DNA from: Cynocephalus volans | Taxonomy: Eukaryota; Chordata; Mammalia; Dermoptera; Cynocephalidae | Direction of reading: 5' to 3' | NCBI RefSeq assembly: GCF_027409185.1 | Contig: NC_084463.1 | Location: 159,069,869-159,133,868, forward strand | Length of the DNA: 64,000 nucleotides | Shown: positions 28,801 to 36,155 of the stretch, in pieces | Position numbering within the stretch: position 1 is the stretch's first letter | Layout: each line of letters opens with the position of its first letter | Position numbers and translations under genes: made by a program | Notes under the pieces: generated by a model | Seen by the model: only the letters and a program-made list of their open reading frames with translations | The model's database searches: none | What the model was told of the DNA's origin: nothing

Positions 28801-31800
28801 GAATATTAGAAGGGATACCAAACAAAAACAGAAAGAAAAAGCAGAGCAGGGCAGGGGGCTGTAACGCTGGTGGGGGGCGGGCAGGAGTGCCGTGTTAAAT
28901 AGGGGGCCGGGGAGGCCTCACTGAGCATCAACCTGAAGGCGGCCAGGGAGTGAGCCCTGCGAATGTCTAAAACACCCCAGCAGGGAGATCAGCCCCTGCA
29001 AAGGCCAGGTGGAGCGTGCCCAAGGAATAGCAAGGAGCCCAGCGGGGCAGGAGTGGAGGGTACAAGTGGGGAGAGTGGCAGAACAGACGGTCAGGGGGCC
29101 ACTGACTCCCACTGTGGGGGAGGCAGGCGGTGCAGCACCTGACGACCAATAAGGCTTTGACTATGACAGGGGCCACTGCACAATTTGGAACAGGAGAGAC
29201 TAGAGTTTTAAATCCTTCTGGCTGCTGCACTGAGAAGCGATCGATCTATGTGGGGAGCAAGGAGGAAGTACCCTGTGGGGAGACAAGTGCAGGAGAGGTG
29301 ACGATGGCTCAGACTGGGGAACAGGGGGGATGAAAAGTAATGAATGCCAGATCTACTTTGACGGAAGAAACAACAGGCTTTGCTGATGGAATGATGTGGG
29401 GTGTCAGATGACCCCAAGGTTTCTGGCCAGAGCACCAGGGAGGCTGGGATGGGGCTGGCTGCAGACAGAGCGGGCTGGGGGAGGACGAGCACTAGTACCT
29501 GGGCATGCTGGGGTAAAATGCCCATTAGGCAGCCAAATGGAGAGTCAGGGGGGCAGCTGCATACCTGAGCCTGGAGCTCAGGAGAGCGGTCTGGGGTGAG
29601 GGTTATTGGTAACCTTTATGAGAACAGCTCCTACTGGGAGTTGGAGGCAAGGGCCTGGCTGAAGAGAATGGGACGAGAGGAATTGAAGATAATGGGGAAG
29701 AGGCAGCACCTGAGATGAGGGGGAACTTCTGTGTGGTAAAGACAGATTCAAACTCAGATCTAAGGAGGTCCAAATCATGCGCACTGTACTGCTCCTCCAT
29801 GCTCAATTGCTGTGTGACCTTCAGGAATCACTTAATCTCTCTGAGCTTCTCTGGTAAAACGGGGCTAAGACCCATCCCGCAGGGTTTGTGTAAGGAATAA
29901 TTGAGATAATGGGGGTGAAAGCTGTAAAGCCACTTACGCCTATGAAAGGGTTGAGACCCCATGCCACAGGCTGGGTGGGTACAGGGAGGAGGAGGAGGAG
30001 GCCTGACTGCCCAGATTCCCCAGCCTCAGGCCCAGAGAGAAGGTGAAGAAGGGATGAACAGGAGCTGGCCTGACACATCACCCCTTGCCTCACTGCTGCC
30101 CTGAGCCCAGGCCTCCTAGCCAGCAGGGAAAGGACAGTGGCAGCTCCAGCAGACACCAGGCCCAACTTCAGCAGCCCAAAAGTCACAGGCATTCTGGAAA
30201 ACCGAGGCAAAACTCATCCCTCTTCCCAGGCTCTTGACTGCCAGGCCTCAGGCCTGTTCTTCAACATGGCAAACCTCACTCTCTCATGAATCGGAACTGC
30301 CCCCTGACTCACTTGGAAATTACCCCCACCACCACCACCACCACCAGGTACTACTGGGAGTTTTCACATGTTACCTGGAATCCTGACAACAGCCCTACCC
30401 ATTTTACAGACCAGGAAACTGGGCTCACAGCTCCCCCGCAAAGCAGTACCAGGATTCCACTGCAGATCAGTCTGCATCCAAAGGCCACGTTCTCCCCACT
30501 ACACCAAGTAACTCACAGAAAGGTACTGACATCTGAGAAGAACTCAACTCCCATGGCGCGCCCTGCCCAACTCAAGGCCTGGAATGCCCTTCGCCTTCAC
30601 CTGGCCAACTCCTACTCATCCCTCCAGATGGGCTCAAAGGCACACTCCTCAATGCCTCTCCAGCCGCCCCACCAGAGTGAGTGGCTGCTGCCCCGCGGCC
30701 ACAGCCCTGTCTGTGGGATGACTATCTGCTGAGCTGAGCCCATGGGAGCCCACAGGAGCCCACAGGAAGAAGTGATGAGTTTCCATGCCCGCCCACCCGC
30801 CAGCCAGACTTGAGCAGCATGCTGACAGCCAGGACTTGGTCTAATTCACCAGCAGAGGTTCGCGGCCTGGAGGGCTGTGCTGCTTCCTCCCAGAGCCCCT
30901 CTCAGCCTGTGGTCCCTCCAGGTGAGGATGAAGCCCCAACTGGTACTGGAGAAAGGTCCTCTTTTCTCCCCTCCCCTTTGCACCTTAACTAGCTCCACTG
31001 AGATACATCAGAACGTCAAGCAAACAGATTATGAAGCAGTCGATAGAGAGGTTACAGTCAGAGGACAGGGAAAGCCCATCAATTTCCTCGTATTATGCAG
31101 CCTCAGGTTCACTTTGGATCATCACTTCCCAGCAGCAGCTGCTCAAGTAGCCACAGATTCAAGGACGGGGCGGGTGCAGGAGAGAAGGCAAAGGCTCCTG
31201 GCCCACTCATTCTGGCAAAGTTGGAACATGGAGAGGAGAGAAATAATCAGACCAGGAAGCATCACAGGCTGGACGAAGGGGCTCAGAGAAATGTGGACGC
31301 AGTCTCATCCACCGCAGGGAGGCTCCAGGGAGCTGCTCCAACAACAACTACCATTTGTCAGGCCCTGAGAGCCCACAATGGGGAGGTGGAAGCTGTAGTC
31401 CCCCCAGCACAGACAGGGCGAATTGTCTGTAGAGAATTTAAGAACAGTAATGAGACCCACCAAAAGTCAGTATGCTTTTTATTATTACCATGGGCTGGGC
31501 ATTTTAAACATGTCAGTGATAAAATTCTGCTGCCCCAAAAGATATTTTATTGGTCTGAGTTCTAATTGCTGCAGTTACCACTGAGATTTCATAAGATATG
31601 TGAGCACATCCAATTAGCACATTTTTATTTCTTATTCTTTTAAAACTTTTGTCTTGTCTGTGGAAGTTAAATAGAAAAACACACAGTGACACAGTCAGCC
31701 CCTGACACACACACACCCAGCCACAGGTATCTGTTTCAATAGTCAGTTCCTAATGGCTCAGAATGGTTCAGGCTTTATACACAATTTATGTCACCAATCC

Positions 31801-34028
31801 ATGCAGTCCTACATTTTACTGTGTTTAAAATGAAGACAAAACAGTCTGGTCTCCTATGTGCAAAAGCCTGGCTCATTTTCAGCAAGAACTACATTTTCTT
31901 TCTAAAGCAATGGATTAAATAAATGTTCACTATCATTCAGCCATTTTCTCTGATTTTTGCAGAAGAAAAATTAGGGGAATTTTGCCAAGTAAAATAAAAA
32001 CTTCTGATGAATTTTCTGGTGAAGATGTTTTAGTGAAAATGTTTTGAATAAGGAGATATTTAAAAGCTGCTAGAACTGATTTTTTTTTTTAATGGGCAGT
32101 ATTGCAATGTCTGGAATTTATTATGAAATGGGATTTTTATGAATCTCAGCCAAACAACTCCTAATGTTTAAGGCTTTTCCTAACTATTTGTATCTCTGTA
32201 GGTTCATGTGAAAGCAGAAATTAAAAATTAAAAATTAAAAAAAAAAGTGTTCTTCAATCAACTGTGAGCAAAGATGGATCAACAAATCTAGCTACACAGA
32301 ATATTGAACATGAATATGCAAAGAAGATCAATTTTGACAAAGTCATAGTCAACTTTTCAGAAGTTGTTTTCAAAATAGAAATTGTAGTGTTATTATTCAT
32401 TACTGTGACCAACCTATAGGTAACAATACATTTTTCCCTTATTAACGTATTTTTCAAAAATACACTAATGCAATTAAAAACTATTAATCCATTACTTTTT
32501 CCTGTTTTTGCACTACCAAATTTACTTTGTTTTTTATTTTTTCACTAACAATTACATATACAAATTTCAATAAAAGAAAATGTTCACCAAGTGTCTTTTC
32601 TGGACATTATTACTATTCATTTCATGATTATTGCTGACAATGTTGTCAGAGAAGAGGGGTATTAAAAAGTGACCACACCGGTACAATAGCCAAGAGTTGG
32701 AACCAGCCCAAATGTTCATCATCAGATGAGTGGATACAGAAAATGTGGTACATCTACACAATGGAATACTACTCAGCTATAAAAACGAATGAAATACTGC
32801 CATTTGCAACAACATGGATGGACCTCGAGAGAATTATATTAAGTGAAACAAGTCAGGCACAGAAAGAGAAATACCACATGTTCTCACTTATTGGTGGGAG
32901 CTAAAAATTAATATATAAATTCACACACACACACACACACAAAACCGGGGGAGGGGGGGAAGAAGATATAACAACCACAATTACTTGAAGTTGATACGAC
33001 AAGCAAACAGAAAGGACATTGTTGGGGGGGAGGGGGGAGGGAGAAGGGAGGGAGGTTTTGGTGATGGGGAGCAATAATCAGCCAAAATATATATCGACAA
33101 AATAAAATTAAAAAAATAAAAATAAAAAAATAAATGGAGATAACAATATTACAAAAAAAAAAAAAAGTGACCACACCGGGTGTCAAATATGCCAGGTATG
33201 CCCTGACACCAGGCAGTGTGTGCAGCTCTTTACATGGATTGAAATAATACTAACAATGATAGTGAATTATAGTTGAGTACTACAACATATATGCCAGGCT
33301 CTGTTCTGAGCACTCCCTAAGTATTAAGTGATACAGTCTTCACTCAGGGAAACAGAGGGGATTTGAGCCCGACAAAGTCCCACAGCTAGGTGCTCACTGG
33401 GAACACAAGCCCAGGTGACTCTCCCTCAAAAACCTGTACTCTGAACCGCTCTGCTGCAGTCCTGCCAGAGTGAAGGGAGGCATTTGCCAAGCCTCCTTAT
33501 GATTTCTCATCCACATCACAGGTTAGAAAGAGGAAAAAGCCAATGCTGGCAACTTGCTGGCAGGGCTAATCATGAGTTGAGTCAGCTGACACCAGGAAAG
33601 GCCCCTGCAGCCAGGGCCTGGGGCGGCTGGTCCAGGCTCAGACATTCAGCTCGAGGAGCCTGTCTGGTGTCCCGGCTTGACTCAAGAAGGCGACACCCGA
33701 CCTTTGTGGAGAACTCTGTGCAGTCCTTTGTGGAGCAGCAAGTCCCGCCCCTTGCTGGCCTCCTGAGGGCCCTGTCTTCTGCTGAGCCTGTTTCAGGCAG
33801 CGAAGACTCCAGAACGGCCCACTCAAGGGCAAGCACGGAGTCAACAACTCCAACAGATGGCCACTGAACCAAATCTGACCTCTGATGCCTAGCAGCTGAT
33901 GGAGGTGTGGTCCCCCGTCCTCAGGGACCCTCTCTCCAAAATAATATGTCAGGCTCCAGGATGACGACTGACCATTAAAACACCACCCCCAGCCCGCTCC
34001 GCCCCACACTTACAATGGGCGCCCGCAT
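7785..34028 (-). CDS. PLAAT3: PLAAT3, phospholipase A and acyltransferase 3 (complete, 4 coding exons)
   Basis: The coding parts on the minus strand are 34028-34014, 22873-22771, 18115-17847 and 7886-7785. They total 489 nt, that is 162 codons plus stop, exactly the family length. The protein opens [20 protein letters not shown]. The LRAT/NlpC-P60 fold carries His23 ([11 protein letters not shown]), His35 (IHLAPPS) and Cys113 ([13 protein letters not shown]), the known catalytic triad. Residues about 133-153 form the hydrophobic C-terminal anchor, followed by SRNKAQKQ. The family has phospholipase A1/A2 and O/N-acyltransferase activity on phosphatidylcholine and ethanolamine; in mouse it is the main adipocyte PLA2, and it also degrades lens organelle membranes and is used by picornaviruses as a host factor. 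All splice sites are GT-AG and no frame is broken. The gene symbol is secure; paralogues PLAAT2 and PLAAT4 differ in the N-terminus and tail. Confidence 0.97.
7887..8740 (-). other. PLAAT3 last intron, 3' part, mostly unassigned
   Basis: Intronic sequence next to the last exon. A short stretch at about 8255-8345 resembles the end of an old L2/L3 LINE (CTGCCTGGTTCATCACTGTA). Nothing else is recognised. Confidence 0.45.
8741..10071 (+). mobile_element. HAL1-like / old L1 fragment
   Basis: The 3' portion carries the stretch around 9800-9830 (CTAGAATTCTATACCCAGCT), followed by a run rich in CTCAGGAAGCTGCT and CCACCAAAACAA-type words. The same series recurs at 16210-16350 and, more weakly, at 61350-61560 in this window. 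I know this series from HAL1 (half-L1) elements. The left border is uncertain and no intact ORF remains. Confidence 0.6.
10072..11395 (+). mobile_element. MLT1-type MaLR LTR, split by a later LTR
   Basis: The 5' part (10072-10431) and the 3' part (about 11216-11395) together make a typical MLT1 LTR. Recognisable words are GACCTCCATGTCCTAATTCC, TTTTAGCCCAGTGAGAACCA, GACCTCCAGAACTGTAGATA and TTTGTGGTAATTTGTTACAG. The two halves join in the expected order once 10432-11215 is removed. Confidence 0.8.
10432..11215 (+). mobile_element. LTR (probably ERVL-type) nested in the MLT1 LTR
   Basis: A roughly 780-bp block interrupts the MLT1 LTR. It has an LTR-like layout: an internal AATAAA at 10852-10857 preceded by TATAATATCTTTTAT, and GC-rich flanks. 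The family is not identified with certainty and no retroviral coding region accompanies it, so it appears to be a solo LTR. It is younger than its host LTR by position. Confidence 0.55.
11396..12690. other. PLAAT3 intron, unassigned AT-rich stretch
   Basis: No exon is seen. The 12190-12400 part is very AT-rich with TTAATAA/TATAAG words and may be the internal part of an old LTR retroelement. The family is not recognised. Confidence 0.4.
12691..13060 (+). mobile_element. Possible HAL1/L1M 3' fragment
   Basis: The stretch 12790-12860 (GGAAGTCCCAGGATAATGGC, GAGCAACCAGTACCTG) parallels the 3' parts of the HAL1-like copies at 10020 and 16420. It ends in an adenine-rich stretch near 13040. Short and diverged. 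Confidence 0.45.
13061..14872. other. PLAAT3 intron, mostly unassigned, with a small microsatellite
   Basis: It contains a (TCTA)n/(TA)n microsatellite at 13229-13260. It also has a 17-bp perfect inverted repeat (13094-13110 against 13330-13346) spaced by about 220 bp. No coding signal is seen; the ORF at 13422-13697 on the minus strand has no recognisable domain. Confidence 0.4.
14873..15090 (+). mobile_element. MER5A-like hAT-Charlie DNA transposon
   Basis: Diagnostic words in the expected order are TTTGGCAATGTCTACAGACA, GGTGCTACCGGCATCTAGTA, AGAGGCCAGGGATGTGCTAA and AACAACAAAGAATTATCTGG. A non-autonomous element shared across placental mammals. Confidence 0.85.
15091..15840. other. PLAAT3 intron, nothing recognised
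   Basis: AT-rich intronic DNA without repeats I can name and without coding signal. Confidence 0.4.
15841..16470 (+). mobile_element. HAL1-like fragment
   Basis: This shares the ordered motifs CTAGAATTCTATACCCAGCC (near 16213) and TCCACCAAAACAAGGGAGTA (near 16331) with the copy at 8741-10071. The two copies are independent insertions in the same intron and orientation. Confidence 0.6.
16471..16950. other. PLAAT3 intron, nothing recognised
   Basis: Intronic DNA with no named repeat or coding signal, lying just upstream (in plus coordinates) of the PLAAT exon relic. Confidence 0.4.
16957..16996 (-). pseudogene. Relic of a PLAAT catalytic exon (HFVNELRY segment)
   Basis: Positions 16970-16996 match 17869-17895 of the functional PLAAT3 exon at 24 of 27 bases. 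All three differences are transitions at exon CpG sites (CG to CA twice, CG to TG once), as methylation decay would give. A second partial match, CCCTATAGCG against CCCCATAGCG, lies just below, separated by a small insertion. On the minus strand it reads KHFVNEL, then a stop soon after. No other part of the exon is recognisable, so this is a short decayed duplicate or a very lucky match. Confidence 0.5.
17110..17345 (-). mobile_element. MIR SINE, minus strand
   Basis: The order of words is the reverse complement of MIR: CTTATTTAATTCACATGGTAA, then CAGGGAACTTAGCTAAAACT, then GATCCAGCCCAGTTCTGCCT. Diverged, as expected of an ancient family. Confidence 0.75.
17346..17846 (-). other. PLAAT3 intron next to the catalytic exon
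   Basis: It contains short CA-rich runs near 17430-17455 and a poly(A) run at 17496-17511. No repeat body or coding sequence is identified. The donor GTGTGT begins at 17846. Confidence 0.5.
17847..18115 (-). CDS. PLAAT3: PLAAT3 central coding exon (catalytic Cys)
   Basis: The acceptor is CTGCAG just above 18115 and the donor GTGTGT just below 17847. It completes the split Ser codon (A+GT) and then reads [20 protein letters not shown] and on to GVARSDQ. It contains the NCEHF motif with the nucleophile Cys113. The 269 nt keep frame with both neighbours. A minus-strand extension below 17847 would read into the intron and is not coding. Confidence 0.97.
18341..18510 (-). mobile_element. CYN-type tRNA-Ile SINE dimer (ATCTTTT-tail subfamily), minus strand
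   Basis: Poly(T) at the left is followed by the reverse complement of two tRNA-like units (CTCACTTGGGAGAGTGTGGTG and TTAAGATCCCCTTACCGGTC in sense). The target duplication TATTGTGACTT flanks it at 18330-18340 and 18511-18521. There is no tRNA-unrelated body, which is typical of colugo CYN elements. Confidence 0.85.
18511..19773 (-). other. PLAAT3 second intron, unassigned part
   Basis: No exon or named repeat is seen over most of the stretch. 19510-19590 carries an MIR-like piece (TGACTCTATCACTGACCGGC, then CACTTAACCTTGCTGAGCC). Confidence 0.4.
19774..20034 (+). mobile_element. MIR SINE
   Basis: Ordered MIR words are present: GTTTGAGTCCCACCTGCACC, CTATGTGACCCTGGGAAAGT, TCCTTAACTTCTCTGAGCC and AGTGCTCGACGAGTGTCAGC. 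Nearly full length. Confidence 0.9.
20290..21300 (-). mobile_element. L2 LINE fragments, minus strand
   Basis: The stretch reads as antisense L2: GGCCCTACTATGTGCCAGGC, CTGAGACTTGAATGACAAAG, GAGTGATGTGATCCGATTTA and GCAGCTGGATGGTGTCATCC. Ancient and heavily diverged. ORFs across it are not conserved protein. Confidence 0.65.
21301..21879. other. PLAAT3 second intron, unassigned
   Basis: Purine-rich sequence that may continue the L2 fragments. It has a short TG run near 21514-21524. No gene is seen. Confidence 0.4.
21880..22360 (+). mobile_element. L1M 3' end
   Basis: Typical L1 3'-end reading: CACAGCAGCTCTATTCACAGC, then AGCAATGAAGAAGTACTGCT, then GCCAGACACAAAGCAAGGAC. The sense strand is plus. 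It contains a local tandem duplication in which CTGGAACCAATCTGATGTC occurs twice, about 37 bp apart, near 21918 and 21957. Confidence 0.8.
22380..22480 (-). mobile_element. MIR fragment, minus strand
   Basis: TCTCACAGCAATCCTCCAAG followed by CTCAGTTTACAAATAAAGAA is the usual antisense MIR core. Confidence 0.6.
22771..22873 (-). CDS. PLAAT3: PLAAT3 second coding exon (two catalytic His)
   Basis: The acceptor is TTTGCAG just above 22873 and the donor GTAAGG starts at 22770. It reads [20 protein letters not shown], then [14 protein letters not shown] and the first base of a Ser codon. It carries catalytic His23 and His35. An in-frame ATG a few bases upstream of the exon exists only in the intron reading and is not used. 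103 nt. Confidence 0.97.
22874..23861 (-). other. PLAAT3 first coding intron, unassigned start
   Basis: No named repeat or exon is seen. There is a poly(G) run near 23852-23861 next to the L1 fragment. Confidence 0.4.
23862..24712 (-). mobile_element. L1 3' end (ORF2 C-terminus and 3' UTR), minus strand
   Basis: Read on plus this is the standard antisense L1: CCCACTTATGAGTGAGGACA, GTATTCCATGGTGTATATAT, CAGTCCCACCAACAGTGTAG and GATTTGCATTTCCCTGATG. About 850 bp, 5'-truncated. Short ORFs in the region (24276-24740 plus, 24395-24724 minus) are inside it and are not genes. Confidence 0.9.
25040..25259 (-). mobile_element. Palindromic mariner-type MITE, copy 1, carrying a SINE
   Basis: The terminal inverted repeats GAGGGGTCTTCAAAAGGTTC and the reverse complement of GAAGTACCCTCG are flanked by the target dinucleotide TA (25038-25039 and 25260-25261). 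It is the same element as 52595-52673 (uninterrupted, 79 bp) and 60376-60653. The middle is split by a SINE. Tc1/mariner by TA duplication; the family name is not assigned. Confidence 0.8.
25080..25209 (-). mobile_element. CYN-type tRNA-Ile SINE monomer, minus strand, inside the MITE
   Basis: Reverse complement of a tRNA-Ile-like monomer (GCCAGTTAGCTCAGTTGGTT), with its T-rich tail at the left. The short duplication TGTATTAT flanks it (25072-25079 and 25210-25217). It is diverged, so older than the dimers. Confidence 0.75.
25889..26335 (+). mobile_element. MaLR-type solo LTR, copy 1
   Basis: 447 bp starting TGTAGTGGATTGAA and ending CTAATACA, with a perfect 5-bp target duplication CCACC at 25884-25888 and 26336-26340. 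Internal AATAAA at 26263-26268 follows GCCTCTGAAACTATGAGC. It is homologous to 43135-43569 and 53796-54220. The 5-bp duplication and length fit MaLR/ERVL LTRs. A poly(C) run near 25905-25918 has expanded. No internal viral region. Confidence 0.85.
26664..26998 (+). mobile_element. hAT-type DNA transposon, old
   Basis: Ordered words are known from a common mammalian hAT element: AGTCCATGGGCCGAACTTGG, GAACATAGCCACACTCC, GTAGTTGTGACAGAGACCAT and TTTACCATCTGGCCCTTTAC. An inverse-oriented relative lies at 57998-58300. A 207-aa frame at 26880-27503 starts inside this repeat and is not a gene. Confidence 0.75.
26999..28139. other. PLAAT3 first coding intron, mostly unassigned
   Basis: AT-rich sequence with A-runs at 27879-27895 and 27957-27980, probably old LINE 3' ends. 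It may hold an L1M piece around 27490-27690. No coding signal. Confidence 0.4.
28140..28320 (-). mobile_element. L1M 3'-end fragment, minus strand
   Basis: TTTATTATGAAAAAATTTGA followed by ATATACCCACCACCTAGACT is a familiar antisense L1M 3'-UTR reading. The similar stretch 5706-5830 supports the family. Confidence 0.55.
28590..29640 (-). mobile_element. L2 LINE fragments, minus strand
   Basis: TTCATTCACTCAACACATTC, CTGAGCTCCGTGCCAGGCAC and the following GGAGGCCTCACTGAGCATCA are antisense L2 words. Diverged; moderately GC-rich. No exon is inside it. Confidence 0.55.
29740..29940 (+). mobile_element. MIR SINE
   Basis: ATTCAAACTCAGATCTAAGG, then CTGTGTGACCTTCAGGAATC, then ACTTAATCTCTCTGAGCTTC follow the MIR order. 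Confidence 0.75.
30340..30512 (-). mobile_element. MIR/MIR3-like fragment, minus strand
   Basis: CATTTTACAGACCAGGAAAC with GGCTCACAGCTCCCCCGCAA follows the antisense MIR order. A (CAC)n tract at 30327-30346 lies just before it. Confidence 0.6.
30513..32663. other. PLAAT3 first coding intron, unassigned
   Basis: No named repeat is identified over most of this stretch. It contains overlapping short ORFs at 30810-31565 without recognisable domains or splice context. AT content rises after 31450. Confidence 0.4.
32664..33179 (+). mobile_element. Young L1 3' end with target duplication
   Basis: The insertion lies between the 18-bp duplications AAAAAGTGACCACACCGG at 32664-32681 and 33162-33179. 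The body reads ACAATAGCCAAGAGTTGGAA, ATGGAATACTACTCAGCTAT and CATGTTCTCACTTATTGGTG. A (CA)n tract at 32921-32940 and G-rich 3' UTR (33001-33060) precede the A-rich tail. The perfect duplication indicates a young, 5'-truncated insertion. Confidence 0.93.
33240..33462 (-). mobile_element. MIR SINE, minus strand
   Basis: Reverse-complement MIR order: ATGCCAGGCTCTGTTCTGAG, then CACAGCTAGGTGCTCACTGG, then CTCTGAACCGCTCTGCTGC. Confidence 0.75.
33463..34013 (-). other. PLAAT3 intron just after the start exon
   Basis: Unique, mildly GC-rich intronic sequence with no repeat recognised. The donor GTAAGT starts at 34013. Plus and minus ORFs here (for example 33484-33867) lack domains and are rejected as genes. 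Confidence 0.5.
33572..33592. promoter_or_regulatory. AP-1/MARE-like site near the PLAAT3 start exon
   Basis: The word TGAGTCAGC, within AGTTGAGTCAGCTGAC, matches the AP-1/small-Maf/NRF2 half-palindrome. It lies about 430 bp inside the intron from the start codon. Single short motifs are common, so this is only a candidate. Confidence 0.25.
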
Positions 34029-34095
34029 CTTCTCCGGTGAGTGATGTGGACCCTCAGTGACAGGCTCGATTTCGCTTTAACAGCTGCTTAAATGC
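34014..34095 (-). CDS. PLAAT3: PLAAT3 start exon (5' UTR plus MRAPI)
   Basis: Coding is 34014-34028: ATG CGG GCG CCC ATT, then donor GTAAGTG. The short first coding exon matches the known PLAAT3 N-terminus. The 5' border at 34095 is inferred from a pyrimidine-rich acceptor (CCCTGCCTCAG) read on the minus strand, which would leave 67 nt of 5' UTR in this exon. Confidence 0.85.
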
Positions 34096-34149
34096 CTGAG
34101 GCAGGGAGAACAGAGGTTCATTATATCATGAACAGGAAACAGCGACCCC

Positions 34150-34850
34150 AGGACCCCAGGGGCCGGTGGCTTCTGGCGGGGACACCGTGCGAGGTTCGTC
34201 GCTGACCCCTCCAGGAATAACCACCTCCCTGCCTTCAAGTTTGTCGACGGCCCTCTCCCTGCCCCTGCACTTGGCCTTGAACGGACGGATCCCTTGCAGG
34301 GGGCCGAGCGGCTCGCAGGGCGGCCGCGGGCGGGCTGGGTCGGTGCGGGCTCCCCAGGAACGCCCGCCCCGGAAAGCCAGCCGGGGCAGGAGCGCCCGCC
34401 GCGCCCGGCTTCTCCGCCTCCCGGCCCGCGGGTGCCAGGAAGCGGCAGCTGCCTGCGAGCTGCTCGCCTAACTCGTTTACACCTGCCCCGCACAACTGCC
34501 CCATCTCCCAGGCGGCGCTAGGGACGGGGACAGGCACCCCGCACATCTCGCCCTTCCTTCCCTACGTCCCAGAAAGAACCGCGTCACCAACCTCGCGGAC
34601 TTGGGAGGCAGCGCGGCAGCCACAGCAGTGGAGCGAGGTTAATGGCTACAAAAGCCTGGCCAACGTGAGGTCACCAGGCCCCTCCCCACATGCCCGGCGG
34701 ACGAGCGCCTCGCACAGCTTCCTGCCCCGGCCTCTGGGGACCGCCTCTCCCCACGCCCTGCTCTGCCTGGAGGCGCGCCCCCGTAACCCAGCTCCAGGAC
34801 CCCGCCTCCCCGCCTCTTCTCTACACCCGGACCTCCGTCCCCGCCCGATG
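34150..34850 (-). promoter_or_regulatory. PLAAT3: CpG-island promoter of PLAAT3, with unplaced first exon
   Basis: The window's strongest GC- and CpG-rich block lies here, with several GC boxes (GGGCGGGC near 34330, CGCCCGCCCC near 34361). No TATA box is evident, as in a typical CpG promoter. A non-coding first exon probably lies at about 34592-34650 on the minus strand, ending at a weak donor (GAG/GTTGGT) at 34591. The start site itself cannot be read from sequence. ORFs on both strands here are GC-driven artefacts. Confidence 0.75.
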
Positions 34851-34879
34851 TTTAAGGACATGTTGAATGATACTTAAAC

Positions 34880-35710
34880 TCTGTATACACATCACACTGT
34901 CGGGTTATGATCAATTTACTTATCCCCTCCACTCAAGAGTGGGCTTATAGTTCAAAAACTGAGGGAGTTAAAAATATACCACCCTGGCACATTGACTATT
35001 TTGAATTAAGGGCACTTGAAAAACAGCAGATGCAAGAAGACCCTTCTGACCTCCTCTGTTTCTTAAAAGCAGATGAAATTCCCATGTGAAAGACACCCTC
35101 CCTATACTAGAAGGAAACATTCTTATTCTCAAAAGAAAGAATTCTGCACAGAACTTGTTAAAATAACTCTTTTCTGCCTCCCCACATAATTTAGTTGTTT
35201 CTTCACAACTTAGTACTCTTCGTCCAGTTCAGTGTATAAATGACACTAACTGCTTCTTCAAGTCTTCATTTCTTTATGAAGGCTTCTGTGCCACGTAAAA
35301 TTTGTATTAAAGAAATGTGTATGCTTTTCTCCTGTTTATCTTATGTCAGCTTAATTCTCTGGCCCAGCTGGGATCCTAAGAGCATGGAGGTGGAGTTTTG
35401 CTGCCACCTACATCACTATATTAAATTTAAAGCCATCCAGGTCACTGAGGGAGGGGCAGAGACCAGGAAAAGGGGCCAGGTCCCTGTGTGTTTGGCAGGC
35501 CAGGATCACTGTAAATAGGCGTGCTGTGGGAGTGAAGGACCCCAGGACATACAGGACAGCCCCAAGCCTCTCTCAGGGGTGTACACAACCGCACTAAGGC
35601 AAGGGTGAGCCCCATGCCCTGTCCAGGTGGGCCCTGGCAGATCAGGGCTTGAGCACTCCTCAAGGACTTCCCTCAGCCTCATCCCTCCCTACATCCTCCC
35701 CTCCTTCCAG
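34880..35710. other. Intergenic, PLAAT3 upstream flank, unassigned
   Basis: The transition from CpG island to AT-rich DNA is abrupt at about 34850. The stretch 34880-35240 looks like a fragment of an LTR (ends rich in AAAGAC, TTCTTATTCTC), but the family is unknown. A 60-aa frame at 34907-35089 has no recognised domain. Confidence 0.4.
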
Positions 35711-35711
35711 T

Positions 35712-35808
35712 GACTGGCCAGATAGCTCACTGGTAGAGTGTGGTGCTGGTAACACCAAGGTCAGGTGTTCAGATCCCCATACCAGCCAGCTGCCCAAAAA
35801 AAAAAAAA
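35712..35808 (+). mobile_element. CYN-type tRNA-Ile SINE monomer
   Basis: GACTGGCCAGATAGCTCACT, GTGGTGCTGGTAACACCAAG and GTTCAGATCCCCATACCAGC, then an A-tail, follow tRNA-Ile order with A and B boxes. Diverged monomer. Confidence 0.85.
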
Positions 35809-36155
35809 GAGAGAGAGAATTCACTAGGTTAAATGCTTGTCAAAGTATAACTTTTTGCAACTTTCTGAGAGAAGTATTTCAGAACAAAAACGATTATTTT
35901 TTTTTTAACAGGGGGATGAGAAAAGCATCCCAGGCATATGTAATAGCCTTCCTATGCAAAAGCTAAGTCCTTTTTCCACCAGTTTGCAGGAGCCAATAGT
36001 TAGACTTTCAGAAATTTTGTCAACTGGTTATGAAACACAGCCATTGTTAAAAATTAAATTATACAAACTTACAATTAAATAGGTTAAATTAAAAACAAAG
36101 GCAAAAAAAAAAAGCCATTCAAAGGCAAAGTGAGGATCTAGCCGAAAGTACTTCT
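35809..36155. other. Intergenic, nothing recognised
   Basis: AT-rich DNA with a poly(T) run near 35897 and a poly(A) run near 36103. No gene. Confidence 0.4.

Noticed and set aside
33484-33867. 127-aa frame on plus near the PLAAT3 start
   Set aside because: GC-rich chance frame; no recognised domain, and it overlaps unique intron on the opposite strand of PLAAT3.
34077-34546. Overlapping frames of 100-138 aa in the CpG island on both strands
   Set aside because: High GC removes stop codons. Proline/arginine/glycine-rich translations without family resemblance.
34907-35089. 60-aa frame ending in a neat stop upstream of PLAAT3
   Set aside because: Some codon regularity, but no family match and no splice or promoter context. 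Probably part of an old LTR.
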